From: Sulfitobacter aestuariivivens
Lineage (GTDB): Bacteria; Pseudomonadota; Alphaproteobacteria; Rhodobacterales; Rhodobacteraceae
DNA: 64,000 bases
Reading direction: 5' to 3'
Assembly (NCBI RefSeq): GCF_014763045.1
Contig: NZ_JACTAG010000002.1
Span: 124,001 to 188,000, forward strand
Positions 35,899 through 46,952 of this stretch are shown piece after piece. Below the pieces are notes generated by a model. The model saw nothing but the letters and a program-made list of their open reading frames with translations, did no database searches and was not told where the DNA came from. The translations under genes were made by a program, and so were the position numbers. How positions within the stretch are numbered: the stretch's first letter is position 1; each line of letters starts with the position of its first letter.

Positions 35899-36831
35899 AT
35901 GAAGATCATGCGCGACTACCAGTTTGTGGATGCGGCAGATCGCGGCGCAAGTGCCGCGATTGGCAATTTCGACGGCGTGCATCGCGGGCATCTGTCGGTG
36001 ATCGACCTCGCGCGCAAGGCCGCGCCGGATGCGCCCTTGGGCATCGTCACGTTCGAGCCCCATCCACGTGAATTTTTTGCGCCCGATGCGCCTCCCTTCC
36101 GCCTGATGAGCGCCGATGCGCGGGCGCACCGGCTCGAGAAAGTGGGTGTTCAGCGGCTCTATGAATTGCGTTTCGATGCCGGGCTTGCCGGCCTTACCCC
36201 GCTGGAATTTGCCCGCGATGTGATCCATGCTGGCTTGGGCCTGCAGCATGTCGTCGTTGGCGCTGATTTCTGCTTTGGCAAGGGTCGGGCCGGTACAGCA
36301 GAACACCTTGTCGCGTTTGGCAAGCAATTCGGATTTGGCGTCACGATTGCCCCCCTGATGGCAGAGGGCGATCAGACCGTATCGTCCACCGCAATCCGGC
36401 GCGCTCTGAGCGACGGCACCCCGCGCGAAGCCGCGGCGATGCTGGGGCACTGGCACCGGATCGACGGTCAGGTGCTGCATGGCGAAAAACGCGGGCGCGA
36501 ACTGGGTTATCCGACGGCCAACATGTCGATCGACGGGCTGCATCCGCCCGCCTTCGGGGTTTACGCGGTTCTGGTCGATGTATTGGAAGGACCGCATGCA
36601 GGTACCTATCAAGGCGTTGCAAGCCTTGGTGTGCGGCCCATGTTTGGGGAAAACACCGCCAACCTGGAAAGTTTCCTCTTTGATTTCAAGGGCGATCTAT
36701 ATGGCACAGCGCTTTCTGTGGCGCTGGTTGAACATCTGCGGGGGGAAGAAAGGTTTGACAGCCTCGATGCCCTGATTACCCAGATGGATGCTGACAGCAC
36801 CCGCGCTCGTAAAATACTGGGCGACCTGTGA
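35899..36831 (+). CDS. ribF: Bifunctional riboflavin kinase/FAD synthetase
   Basis: 310 residues, full length. The N-terminal FAD synthetase domain shows AAIGNFDGVHRGHLSVI (GxxGxxHxGH-like nucleotidyltransferase motif) and VSSTAIRRALSDG; the C-terminal riboflavin kinase domain shows GYPTANMSIDG and NLESFLFDFKGDLYG. It makes FMN and FAD from riboflavin. The last bases overlap the GTG start of the next gene. Confidence 0.96.
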   Translation: MKIMRDYQFVDAADRGASAAIGNFDGVHRGHLSVIDLARKAAPDAPLGIVTFEPHPREFFAPDAPPFRLMSADARAHRLEKVGVQRLYELRFDAGLAGLTPLEFARDVIHAGLGLQHVVVGADFCFGKGRAGTAEHLVAFGKQFGFGVTIAPLMAEGDQTVSSTAIRRALSDGTPREAAAMLGHWHRIDGQVLHGEKRGRELGYPTANMSIDGLHPPAFGVYAVLVDVLEGPHAGTYQGVASLGVRPMFGENTANLESFLFDFKGDLYGTALSVALVEHLRGEERFDSLDALITQMDADSTRARKILGDL

Positions 36832-37298
36832 CTGACCCGATTCCCCGCAACGGTTTGCGTCCCCGTTTCTGGGAAGACATCCCCATGAAACGCATGACCA
36901 ACGCGGAATGGGAGGCGCTCTGTGATGGCTGCGGCAAATGCTGCCTCAACAAGTTGGAAGATGAGGACAGCGGTGACGTGGCGCTAACGCGCATCGCGTG
37001 CCGGTTGCTGGACGATGCGACCTGCCTGTGCGCGCATTACCAGAACCGTCATCAGTTCGTTCCCGACTGTATTGTCCTGACACCCGATACGATTGCAGGT
37101 CATATGTATTGGCTTCCTGAAACCTGCGCCTACCGGCTGATTTTCCAGAAAAATCCGCTTCCCGACTGGCATCCTCTGATCAGCGGCAGCCCCGAAAGCG
37201 TTCATCGGGCCGGTATCTCTGTGCGCGGTCAAACGGTATCTGAATTCGACACCCCGTTCGAAGAATGGGAAGACCACATCATCGAGGAGAACACCTGA
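36828..37298 (+). CDS. YcgN/UPF0260 family cysteine-cluster protein
   Basis: 156 residues from a GTG overlapping the ribF stop. EWEALCDGCGKCCLNKLEDE is the family signature, with four Cys in a CxxCxxCC cluster; later cysteines (DDATCLCAHYQNR, DCIVLTP) complete the pattern. The cluster probably binds a metal; the role is unknown. An internal ATG at 36885 exists, but family members carry the FWE-type N-terminus present upstream, so I keep the GTG. It ends TGATG with the next gene. Confidence 0.9.
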   Translation: MTDPIPRNGLRPRFWEDIPMKRMTNAEWEALCDGCGKCCLNKLEDEDSGDVALTRIACRLLDDATCLCAHYQNRHQFVPDCIVLTPDTIAGHMYWLPETCAYRLIFQKNPLPDWHPLISGSPESVHRAGISVRGQTVSEFDTPFEEWEDHIIEENT

Positions 37299-38329
37299 TG
37301 TTCTTTGCATCCGACAACGCGGGGCCCGTACATCCCCAGATCATGGACCGGGTCCTGCGGGCAAACGACGGCTTCGCGCTGCCTTATGGCAATGATCCGA
37401 TCATGGACGAGGTGCGCGCGGCCGTCCGCCAGACCTTTGAGGCACCGGACGCAGCGGTCTATCTGGTGCCGACAGGAACAGCAGCGAACGCGCTGGCTCT
37501 GGCCACCTATTGCCAGCCGTGGAACACAATTTTTTGCGCAAAGACCTCGCATATCCAAGTGGATGAGTGCAACGCGCCGGAATTCTTCGCGGGCGGGGCG
37601 AAACTGATCCTTGTCGGTGAAGCAGAGAAAATGTCGCCCGACACCCTGCGCGCAGCAATCGAAATGCAGGATCCCACAGACGTCAGCATGGCGCAGCGCG
37701 GGCCCGTATCGATCACCCAGGTGACAGAACGCGGAACCGTTCATTCGCTGGACGAACTGCAGGCGCTCAACGCAGTGGCAAAGGACTATGGCCTGCCGGT
37801 GCATCTGGACGGCGCACGGTTTTCCAACGCCGCTGTCGCCCTGGGGTGCAGCGCCGCTGAGATGACATGGAAGGCCGGCGTTGATGTCGTCAGCTTTGGT
37901 GGCACCAAGAACGGGTGCATGGGCGTCGAGGCGGTTGTGTTTTTTGACCCCTCCAAGGCGTGGGAATTTGAGTTGCGGCGCAAACGCGGGGCGCATCTGT
38001 TTTCCAAGCACCGCTACCTGTCCGCCCAAATGGCCGCGTATCTGGAGGACGATCTATGGCGCGACATCGCACAGCTTGCCAACGACAATGCCGCCTATCT
38101 GGCGCAGGGCCTCACCGAACGCGGGATCACCTTTCTGCACAAGGTCGAGGCGAACATGCTCTATCCGCTGATTCCGCGCGCTGTGCACCGCAGACTGGAC
38201 ACCGCAGGGGCGCGGTATGAGCGGCACGCAGGCCTGGAAGGCGACGCGGATGCGTTGATATCGGCGCGGCTGGTGTGTGACTGGTCAATCAGCCGCGAGG
38301 ATATCGACCGCTTTCTCAGCCACTTCTAG
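37298..38329 (+). CDS. ltaE: Low-specificity L-threonine aldolase
   Basis: 343 residues, PLP-dependent fold type I. FFASDNAGPVHPQIM and GNDPIMDEV at the start, VHLDGARFSNAAVALG with the PLP-contacting Asp, and the Schiff-base Lys204 in SFGGTKNG identify the beta-eliminating lyase/threonine aldolase family. It cleaves threonine or related beta-hydroxy amino acids to glycine and an aldehyde. The ATG overlaps the previous stop. Confidence 0.92.
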   Translation: MFFASDNAGPVHPQIMDRVLRANDGFALPYGNDPIMDEVRAAVRQTFEAPDAAVYLVPTGTAANALALATYCQPWNTIFCAKTSHIQVDECNAPEFFAGGAKLILVGEAEKMSPDTLRAAIEMQDPTDVSMAQRGPVSITQVTERGTVHSLDELQALNAVAKDYGLPVHLDGARFSNAAVALGCSAAEMTWKAGVDVVSFGGTKNGCMGVEAVVFFDPSKAWEFELRRKRGAHLFSKHRYLSAQMAAYLEDDLWRDIAQLANDNAAYLAQGLTERGITFLHKVEANMLYPLIPRAVHRRLDTAGARYERHAGLEGDADALISARLVCDWSISREDIDRFLSHF

Positions 38330-38333
38330 GCCA

Positions 38334-39137
38334 TCAGCCGCGCGCCATCACAGCCGCAATGTGATCGGCAACAGCCCGGGCGTGGGTGATCGGCCCCATG
38401 TGCCCTGCCCCCTCGATCACAAGGTTTTCTGCATTGCCCAGACGCCGCGCCAACCCGTCGTTGGTCGCGATGATGACAGGCAGGGCATGCTCGCCCCGCA
38501 TCACTGCTGTGGGAATGCGGACCGCCTCAAGAACACCGGGGCGCAACAAGCCTTCGGTGTCATCAAACAGAAAACCGTGCGTGCCCGGCACCACATGAAT
38601 GGCCCGGACCATGGCGGCGCGAGCCCGCTCGGGCAGGCTGTCCCATTTGCCGGCCCCGCTCCACATCCGGTTGAACGCGCGCGCGCCCACGGCGCTGTCC
38701 CCTTGTTCCATGGCCTCGAAAAAAGGCGCGGCATGCTGGTTATGCGAAACCATGCTCTGCGGGTCGTCTTCCTGTGCGACCGCAAAGAACACCGGCTCGA
38801 ACATCGTCAGGCTGCGCACTCGCTCAGGATGCGCGACGGCGATCCGCAGTGCCGTCGCCGCCCCAAAGGAATGGCCGATAACGTCCATCGGCTCTGCGTC
38901 CATCACCCCAAGGGACGCCGCATAGACGGTGTCAGAGAAATCGCTGACGCCGTCCCAATCCGCACTCTTCCCATGGCTGGGCATGTCGGGTGCCACCAGC
39001 GTAACACTGTCGCCCAATTGCCGCGCGATCCCTGCCCAGGCCCCGCCAAAGGCCAGCGTGCAATGCAACGCCAGCACGCGGCGCGGGCCGCTGCCAAGGG
39101 TCGAGACATGTGGCGTAAACCCCGGTTGGGCGGTCAC
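38334..39137 (-). CDS. Alpha/beta hydrolase
   Basis: 267 residues. The nucleophile elbow is IGHSFGAATALRIA (G-H-S-F-G), the oxyanion region LALHCTLAFGGAW and the C-terminal catalytic His in IEGAGHMGPITHA. Substrate unknown. The start overlaps the stop of the upstream isomerase gene (ATGA-type, 4 bases), so they are co-transcribed. Confidence 0.88.
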   Translation of the reverse strand: MTAQPGFTPHVSTLGSGPRRVLALHCTLAFGGAWAGIARQLGDSVTLVAPDMPSHGKSADWDGVSDFSDTVYAASLGVMDAEPMDVIGHSFGAATALRIAVAHPERVRSLTMFEPVFFAVAQEDDPQSMVSHNQHAAPFFEAMEQGDSAVGARAFNRMWSGAGKWDSLPERARAAMVRAIHVVPGTHGFLFDDTEGLLRPGVLEAVRIPTAVMRGEHALPVIIATNDGLARRLGNAENLVIEGAGHMGPITHARAVADHIAAVMARG

Positions 39138-39730
39138 AGCTTTCCGGCCAGATGCAAATCAAGGTCTTCCAGTTTGTCCTGACCCCAGAACCGCTGATCT
39201 TCGACGATATAGAACGGGGCGCCAAAGACACCGGCATCAACCGCTTCTTCAAGATTGCGGGCATAGGTCTCTGCCCCGACAAGCATCCCGCTGTCGGCAA
39301 GACCAGGATCGAACCCCGCTTCGGTCAGGCACGCCCGTACCACGTCATCCTGCGCGATATCCTTTTCATCCGCCCAGACACTGCGCGTGATGACATGTGC
39401 CAATTTGCCCAGATCACCCCCACCTGCGTTCTGAGCCGCGATAAACGCATAGGCCGCAGGTGCCCCGTTTGTCGGCCAATGCGCCGGTTGCAGGTTAAAA
39501 GGCATCCCCTGCTTTCTTGCCTCACGTGGCATGGCCTGCGCGCGGTATTCGATCCGGCTGATGTGCCGATCCTTGGGCAAGGTGCCGCCGGTTCGGGAAA
39601 ACGCAGTGATCAAGTCAAAGGGCTTGTAGTTGATGTCAGCCCCGTATTTGGCCGCGACCTCCTCCAACCGCTGCCCGGCCAGGTAGCAATAGGGAGAAAG
39701 TGTTGCGAAATAATAGTCTATGGTGGCCAT
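39134..39730 (-). CDS. 2-hydroxychromene-2-carboxylate isomerase-like (DsbA-fold) protein
   Basis: 198 residues, kappa-class GST/DsbA fold. IDYYFATLSPYCYLAGQRLE holds the Ser region used by HCCA isomerases to bind glutathione, and VFGAPFYIVEDQRFWGQDKL is the conserved cis-Pro block. HCCA isomerase acts in naphthalene breakdown; members without such context are probably general GSH-linked isomerases. Coupled to the hydrolase downstream. Confidence 0.88.
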   Translation of the reverse strand: MATIDYYFATLSPYCYLAGQRLEEVAAKYGADINYKPFDLITAFSRTGGTLPKDRHISRIEYRAQAMPREARKQGMPFNLQPAHWPTNGAPAAYAFIAAQNAGGGDLGKLAHVITRSVWADEKDIAQDDVVRACLTEAGFDPGLADSGMLVGAETYARNLEEAVDAGVFGAPFYIVEDQRFWGQDKLEDLDLHLAGKL

Positions 39731-39832
39731 TTAGGCATTCCTTCGGGCTGATTGCTTTGCCGTAGGGTAGCTGCGTGTTAAGCGGTGTTCAACGACACGA
39801 ATCTGTCATCTCTTCGCTGCCACGGAGCCCCC

Positions 39833-40852
39833 ATGCCACGCACATCCGAGCCCAAACTCATCTCCGGCAATGCCAATATGCCACTTGCAAAAGCCATCGC
39901 ACGGCGCATGTCGCTGCACAGGGGGGTCAATGTGGGTCTGGTCGACACCCGGGTAGAGCGGTTCAACGACGGGGAAATCTTTGTCGAGGTGTTTGAAAAC
40001 GTCCGAGGCGAGGACATGTTCATCATCCAGTCTACGTCAAACCCGGCCAATGACAACCTGATGGAGCTGCTGATCATGGCGGACGCGCTCCGGCGCTCTT
40101 CCGCCACACGTGTGACTGCGGTCCTGCCCTATTTCGGGTATGCCCGTCAGGACAGACGGACCAAGGCCCGCACGCCGATCACCGCCAAACTCGTGGCAAA
40201 CATGCTGGTCGGCACCGGGATCGAACGCGTGCTGACCATGGATTTGCATGCGGCACAGATCCAGGGTTTCTTTGATATCCCCGTAGACAACCTTTATGCC
40301 TCGCCCGTCTTTGCGCTGGATATCAAGACGCATTTCAAGGACCAGATGGGCGACCTGATGATCGTATCACCTGACGTCGGCGGCGTGTCGCGCGCCCGCG
40401 AACTTGCAAAGCGCGTGAATGCACCGCTGTCCATCGTCGACAAACGGCGCGAAAAACCCGGCGAGGTCGCGGAAATGACCGTCATCGGTGACGTGAAAGG
40501 CAAGACGTGCCTCATTGTCGATGACATCTGCGACACTGCCGGCACCCTGTGCAAAGCCGCCGAAGTACTGCTTGAGAATGGCGCCAAAGAGGTCCATTCC
40601 TATATCACCCACGGCGTCATGTCCGGCCCGGCCGTCGACCGGGTGACCAATTCAGTAATGAAGTCACTGGTAATCACCGACAGCATCGCCCCGACGCCGG
40701 AAATCAAGAAAGCCGAAAACATCCGCATCGTCCCCACCGCCCCGATGTTTGCACAGGCGATCCTCAATATCTGGAACGGCACATCCGTCTCATCGCTCTT
40801 TGAGGCTGATACACTCGGCCCGATCTACGATGGCATGTACGCGGCAGAGTAA
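39833..40852 (+). CDS. prs: Ribose-phosphate pyrophosphokinase
   Basis: 339 residues. Prs makes PRPP from ribose-5-phosphate and ATP for nucleotide, histidine and tryptophan synthesis. [46 protein letters not shown], the signature [11 protein letters not shown], and the PRPP loop [11 protein letters not shown] are all conserved. GGAG lies 6 bases before the ATG at 39833. Confidence 0.97.
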   Translation: MPRTSEPKLISGNANMPLAKAIARRMSLHRGVNVGLVDTRVERFNDGEIFVEVFENVRGEDMFIIQSTSNPANDNLMELLIMADALRRSSATRVTAVLPYFGYARQDRRTKARTPITAKLVANMLVGTGIERVLTMDLHAAQIQGFFDIPVDNLYASPVFALDIKTHFKDQMGDLMIVSPDVGGVSRARELAKRVNAPLSIVDKRREKPGEVAEMTVIGDVKGKTCLIVDDICDTAGTLCKAAEVLLENGAKEVHSYITHGVMSGPAVDRVTNSVMKSLVITDSIAPTPEIKKAENIRIVPTAPMFAQAILNIWNGTSVSSLFEADTLGPIYDGMYAAE

Positions 40853-40878
40853 CTGTCCCACCACGTCGCAAAGCCTAT

Positions 40879-41475
40879 TCAATCAGGCCCTCCAGGGTCC
40901 TTGAGCGCCTTGCCTGCCTCAAATGCACGATCCAAAAGCGCCTCACGCCTTTTCTTCGATCCTTTCGAGCCGTTAAGGACCAACAACTCCCTAGTGCGAA
41001 ACCCGAAGTAGCCGAAAGCTCCCTTCAGCCACTGGGTCTCAATCGCCTGCTGATACCCGCACTCCTCCATTTCATCCGACCGCGCCCCGGCGGGCACCAG
41101 AAACACGCCTGTGCGCGGACGTTGAAGAGAGAGCTCCGGGTCTTCAAGCTGATCATAGGCCCAGCCCCAGGACCAGACCCTGTCCACCCACCCTTTGGTC
41201 ATCGCTGGCATGCCCCACCAGAAAAGGGGGAATACGAAACAGATCGCATCCGCGCGCGCGATGCGGGTCTGTTCGCGCTGCACATCTGCCGGCGGCACAC
41301 CCGAACGGTCGCCCTCTATGTCAGCAAGGGTCCAGCGCGGGTCAAAGCCCTCAGCGTGCAAATCCGCCAGTTCAACCCGGTGCCCCGCAGTCTCGGCCCC
41401 GGCACTAAAGCGCGACGCGACAGCGGCGCTGAACGCGCGCGGGTCCGGATGATCCAGAACGACAAGCACCTGCAT
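40879..41475 (-). CDS. NAD(P)H quinone reductase-like flavodoxin-fold protein
   Basis: 198 residues. VVLDHPDPRAFSAAVASRF is the FMN-binding start of the MdaB/KefF/NQO1-type family; FPLFWWGMPAMTKGWVDRVW is the family's conserved core. These enzymes reduce quinones by two electrons. AAAAGG abuts an ATG at 41484 but is well spaced from the ATG at 41475, which I use. It follows the lectin-domain gene by 32 bases, so they share a transcript. Confidence 0.88.
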   Translation of the reverse strand: MQVLVVLDHPDPRAFSAAVASRFSAGAETAGHRVELADLHAEGFDPRWTLADIEGDRSGVPPADVQREQTRIARADAICFVFPLFWWGMPAMTKGWVDRVWSWGWAYDQLEDPELSLQRPRTGVFLVPAGARSDEMEECGYQQAIETQWLKGAFGYFGFRTRELLVLNGSKGSKKRREALLDRAFEAGKALKDPGGPD

Positions 41476-41507
41476 TGGCTGCATCCTTTTATCCGCAAAC
41501 AAGCGCC

Positions 41508-41858
41508 CTAGACTACATCCCAGTCGTCCGTGTCGGCCATCTCGCCAATCGCCGTCCAGGCAATCCGAACCCGCGCAACACGCGTGTCACCCCAAGTGCG
41601 AAACACCATGTCAAAGCCTGACTTTGTGATTGCCTCGGGCTGAAGGTCGACACGCATTGTGGTGCTTGCATCCACGTCCCACAACGACAGCGCCAACTGC
41701 ACGTTGGGTGGTGCCCTGTAGCTTTCCGAAAACCGGATATGGCGACGACGCTCGCGCTGACCACGGCCTGTCCACATCTCGCCGCCGTCTTCGTAGTCTG
41801 AGAACAGGACAACTTCGCCACTGTCCACGCCTACCGTGTGACTACGCAACTTCCTCAT
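41508..41858 (-). CDS. H-type lectin domain protein
   Basis: 116 residues, nearly all one H-type lectin domain: RRHIRFSESYRAPPNVQLAL, LWDVDASTTMRVDLQPEAIT and GFDMVFRTWGDTRVARVRIAW follow the F-x-PP-V ... GF ... W-x-DT ... W pattern first described in snail and Dictyostelium sugar-binding proteins. There is no signal peptide. It is the first gene of a two-gene unit with the flavoprotein. Sugar binding is inferred only from the fold. Confidence 0.78.
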   Translation of the reverse strand: MRKLRSHTVGVDSGEVVLFSDYEDGGEMWTGRGQRERRRHIRFSESYRAPPNVQLALSLWDVDASTTMRVDLQPEAITKSGFDMVFRTWGDTRVARVRIAWTAIGEMADTDDWDVV

Positions 41859-42079
41859 CTCAGAATTGTTTTTCTCAATGCCTCAACCCGCTTACGTAAA
41901 GTCTAGGTCGGAACCGGGCCAAGGGGAAGAGGCCATGCCCGCGGGCGAAGTTTTGGGCGGAAGATATGGTCTTGACGTCTGGTCGCCGGCGGAATTCTGC
42001 AGCTTGCAGTTGCATGTACGTACCCTGCCGCCTTAGCCTTGGGTAATTTGGTCTCCCACAGAACCGGAAAGGCGTCTGG

Positions 42080-43165
42080 ATGTTTCGCACCCTCATCCGC
42101 ATGTTGCTTGTGCTGCTGGTCCTCGCGATTGGCTATCTGCTGTTCTGGCCGGTGCCCGTCGCACCGGTGGCCTGGCAGGCCCCGAAAAGCACGGGCTACA
42201 CGGGGGCCTATGTGCCCAATACCGCACTCGCCGATCTGCAAAAGCAGGCCATTCTTGGCCGTCACGGGCCCGAAGACGCAGCGATTTCCTCAAACGGAAC
42301 CATCTATATCACCACCGAAGGCGGCGATGTTCTGGCCCGCAGCCCCGAGGGAAACATGATGGTTCATGCAGAAACTCAGGGCCGACCGCTGGGGATCGAG
42401 GTCGACCCGGACGGGGTGGTCTGGGTGGCCGACGCCTATCTGGGGCTGACCCGGATCGGGCCGGATGGGCCAAAAGTCGTCGCATCCCAAACAGTCGAAG
42501 GCGACCCGATACGTTATGCCAACAGCCTGGATTTCGCGCCCGACGGGGCGGTCTGGTTCTCGGATGCCTCGACGAAATTTGGCGCCAGAGAATGGGGCGG
42601 CACCCTGCAAGCCTCCTATCTTGAGATTCTCGAGCACGGATCAACCGGGCGCCTGCTGCGCTACGATCCCGCGACGGGCGATACAGCGGTCATGCTCGAA
42701 GGGATCAGCTTTGCAAATGGCGTGGCCATGGGGCCGACGGGGGAATGGCTGCTGTTCGTAGAGACAGGCGCCTATGCGGTGCGGCGACTTTGGATCGCCG
42801 GGGAACGCGCGGGCGAGGTCGAGGACGTGCTGACTAACCTCCCCGGTTTTCCCGACAACATCAAACGCGACACACAGGGCGGTTTTTTGCTGGGCCTCGT
42901 CTCCCGGCGTGCGCCAGCTGCCGATTTGGCGGCGCCCTACCCCTTCCTGCGCAAAATTTTGCAACGGCTTCCAGTGGCGTGGCGGCCCAAGGCGGTCAGC
43001 TACGGCTTCATCCTGCACCTTGACGAAACGGGACGTGTGACCAAGACATGGCAAGACCCGTCAGCAGGCTATCCGCTGACCACCGGGGCCGTGCGCGCGG
43101 TAGACGGGGGACTTTGGGTGACGTCCCTGAGTGCGGATTGGTTGGGACGTTGGGACGCGCGGTAA
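42080..43165 (+). CDS. Strictosidine synthase-like/SMP-30 beta-propeller protein, membrane-anchored
   Basis: 361 residues. An N-terminal helix (IRMLLVLLVLAIGYLLFW) anchors a six-bladed propeller: GPEDAAISSNGTIYITTEGG, RPLGIEVDPDGVVWVADAYL, YANSLDFAPDGAVWFSD and GFPDNIKRDTQGGFLLGLV are strictosidine synthase/APMAP blocks. Bacterial members are probably lactonase- or esterase-like. A hairpin and T-rich stretch follow the stop. Confidence 0.85.
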   Translation: MFRTLIRMLLVLLVLAIGYLLFWPVPVAPVAWQAPKSTGYTGAYVPNTALADLQKQAILGRHGPEDAAISSNGTIYITTEGGDVLARSPEGNMMVHAETQGRPLGIEVDPDGVVWVADAYLGLTRIGPDGPKVVASQTVEGDPIRYANSLDFAPDGAVWFSDASTKFGAREWGGTLQASYLEILEHGSTGRLLRYDPATGDTAVMLEGISFANGVAMGPTGEWLLFVETGAYAVRRLWIAGERAGEVEDVLTNLPGFPDNIKRDTQGGFLLGLVSRRAPAADLAAPYPFLRKILQRLPVAWRPKAVSYGFILHLDETGRVTKTWQDPSAGYPLTTGAVRAVDGGLWVTSLSADWLGRWDAR

Positions 43166-43168
43166 CTC

Positions 43169-43205
43169 GAGCGATTTCGGCAAGCCGGAACGATCGCTCT
43201 TGTTC
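43169..43205 (+). terminator. Hairpin after the beta-propeller gene
   Basis: GAGCGAT and ATCGCTC (43169-43175 and 43193-43199) enclose a partly paired TTCGGCAAGCCGGAA and are followed by TTGTTC. Probably an imperfect terminator. Confidence 0.55.
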
Positions 43206-43367
43206 TGCTGCATATGACTGCCGCGCAAACAGAGCTGCCATTTGCATGACAATGGCTAAGGAGTGCTTTCAGAAAGGCTCCAACCGAACAACAGCTTTTG
43301 CCCATTATCGAGACTTACTTGATATTAACATTCATCCGGTCCACATATAGCAACGGAGACAAGCAAC

Positions 43368-43643
43368 ATGGCAGAACGCAAGAACGAAAAGGCTCAAGGC
43401 AAGAAGGTCGTGTTGGGCACCTACCAAGTTGCACGCGAGTCGAAGTCTGGTCAGGACATGGTGACAAAAGCGATGCCGCGACGCTCATTCAGTGGGGTTG
43501 ACGCCAAGACGGATGTTGTTTCTGAGAAAAAGAGCGACCTTGCGGTCATCAAGGAAAGCTTGTCGCAAGCTGAAATGGACAAACTGATTGAGCTGGCCGG
43601 CGACGATATTCAAGACGTTCTGGACAGGCTCAAAGATCGTTAA
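43368..43643 (+). CDS. Putative antitoxin of a Doc-like toxin-antitoxin pair
   Basis: 91 residues, no family recognised. The first 60 residues are basic and probably unstructured (AERKNEKAQGKKVVLGTYQV); the last 35 form an acidic helical segment (SLSQAEMDKLIELAGDDIQD). GGAG lies 9 bases before the ATG. Its stop overlaps the start of the Doc-like toxin (TAATG), the usual antitoxin-first arrangement. It is not an evident Phd protein. The pair's DNA looks less GC-rich than its neighbours, consistent with recent arrival. Confidence 0.7.
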   Translation: MAERKNEKAQGKKVVLGTYQVARESKSGQDMVTKAMPRRSFSGVDAKTDVVSEKKSDLAVIKESLSQAEMDKLIELAGDDIQDVLDRLKDR

Positions 43644-44029
43644 TGCCTCTATATCAGGTAACTTGGCGTGATACGCTAAGCGTTTACCGACGCGCAATGA
43701 AAGTCGATGACCCATTGCCCTATATCTTGAACGAGGACGCCATTCGTGGGGCCATAGCGCGGCCCTACGCAGAGTTTGCCGGGGTAGCACCTTATCCGAC
43801 TCTTCACGAAAAGGCCGCCGCGCTAATGCACGGCGTTGCCAACGCACACGGTTTCGCTGATGGCAATAAGCGTACAGCTGTTTTGCTTACGTTGGTATTC
43901 ATACGTGCAAGCGGCTATGAAATGGAACCTGCCGCAAGAGCAAAATTGGATGACGTTGTGGTCGATCTTGTGACCGGCGACCGCTCCCAAGAAAGCGTCG
44001 CGTTCTGGTTGAAAATCGTGGTTACATGA
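43643..44029 (+). CDS. Doc-like Fic-fold toxin
   Basis: 128 residues, the usual size of Doc. The Fic motif reads H69-G-F-A-D-G-N-K-R77; the Lys in place of the second Gly is the Doc-type form. Phage P1 Doc phosphorylates EF-Tu and halts translation, whereas true Fic enzymes add AMP. The start overlaps the antitoxin stop, so translation is coupled. EDAIRGAIARPYAEFAGVAP is also Doc-like. Role in stress or plasmid-like addiction is inferred. Confidence 0.85.
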   Translation: MPLYQVTWRDTLSVYRRAMKVDDPLPYILNEDAIRGAIARPYAEFAGVAPYPTLHEKAAALMHGVANAHGFADGNKRTAVLLTLVFIRASGYEMEPAARAKLDDVVVDLVTGDRSQESVAFWLKIVVT

Positions 44030-44119
44030 GCCGCCAACTGTCTATTGCAAGCTACCGAGCCGTAAGCAGCCTTAAGCATTGATCACTACGGGTTCAAAGC
44101 CGCCAAGCGAAGCATGAAA

Positions 44120-44149
44120 TGAAAAAAGGCCCCGCCAAAGCGGGGCCTT
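44120..44149 (-). terminator. Terminator of the atp operon
   Basis: A perfect 10-bp stem (AAGGCCCCGC / GCGGGGCCTT) with a 4-base loop is followed on the minus strand by TTTTTTC, 22 bases after atpC. On the plus strand it could also end the toxin transcript. Confidence 0.92.
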
Positions 44150-44171
44150 CAATCTCTCAGTCAGCCAGCAC

Positions 44172-44600
44172 TTACTGTCGCGCCGACAACCCGATCTCGT
44201 CGCCCATCGCGACCATGTCGGCCATCAGCTTGGCGGCGTCATCCACCGGGCCGGGCTCATTCTGGAAATTCTCCTGCGCCTTGGAGTAGAGGTTCTTGGC
44301 CTCTTCCATCATCTCGTCCATGTGCTCTTGCGTCATGTCGCCCTTGGGCAACGCGCGCTCTGCCAGCACCGAAATCCCACGACTGCTGATCTCGGCAAAA
44401 CCGCCGGTCACGACATAGTCCATCGTGCCTTCCGGCCCCTCGACCTTCAGCACACCAGGACGCAACGTCGTGATGACCGGTGCATGGTCGGCCATGGCCG
44501 TCATGTCACCCTCAGCACCCGGAATAAGGACGCTGGTGGCCTCGGTTGAGGCCAGCCGCCGTTCCGGCGACACCAGATCGAATTGAAACGTGTCTGCCAT
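44172..44600 (-). CDS. atpC: ATP synthase F1 subunit epsilon
   Basis: 142 residues. The N-terminal beta sandwich ([32 protein letters not shown]) and the helical C-terminal tail are the standard arrangement. Epsilon links the rotor to catalysis and inhibits ATP hydrolysis. Last gene of the operon, 12 bases after atpD. Confidence 0.95.
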   Translation of the reverse strand: MADTFQFDLVSPERRLASTEATSVLIPGAEGDMTAMADHAPVITTLRPGVLKVEGPEGTMDYVVTGGFAEISSRGISVLAERALPKGDMTQEHMDEMMEEAKNLYSKAQENFQNEPGPVDDAAKLMADMVAMGDEIGLSARQ

Positions 44601-44612
44601 TGGGTCTGCTCC

Positions 44613-46938
<2,326 letters not shown>

Positions 46939-46952
46939 TTGCCTATCTCTCC

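Noticed and set aside
35272..36612. 446-codon open frame opposite maoC-like and ribF genes
   Set aside because: It covers two genes and their spacer on the other strand and has shadow-like composition.
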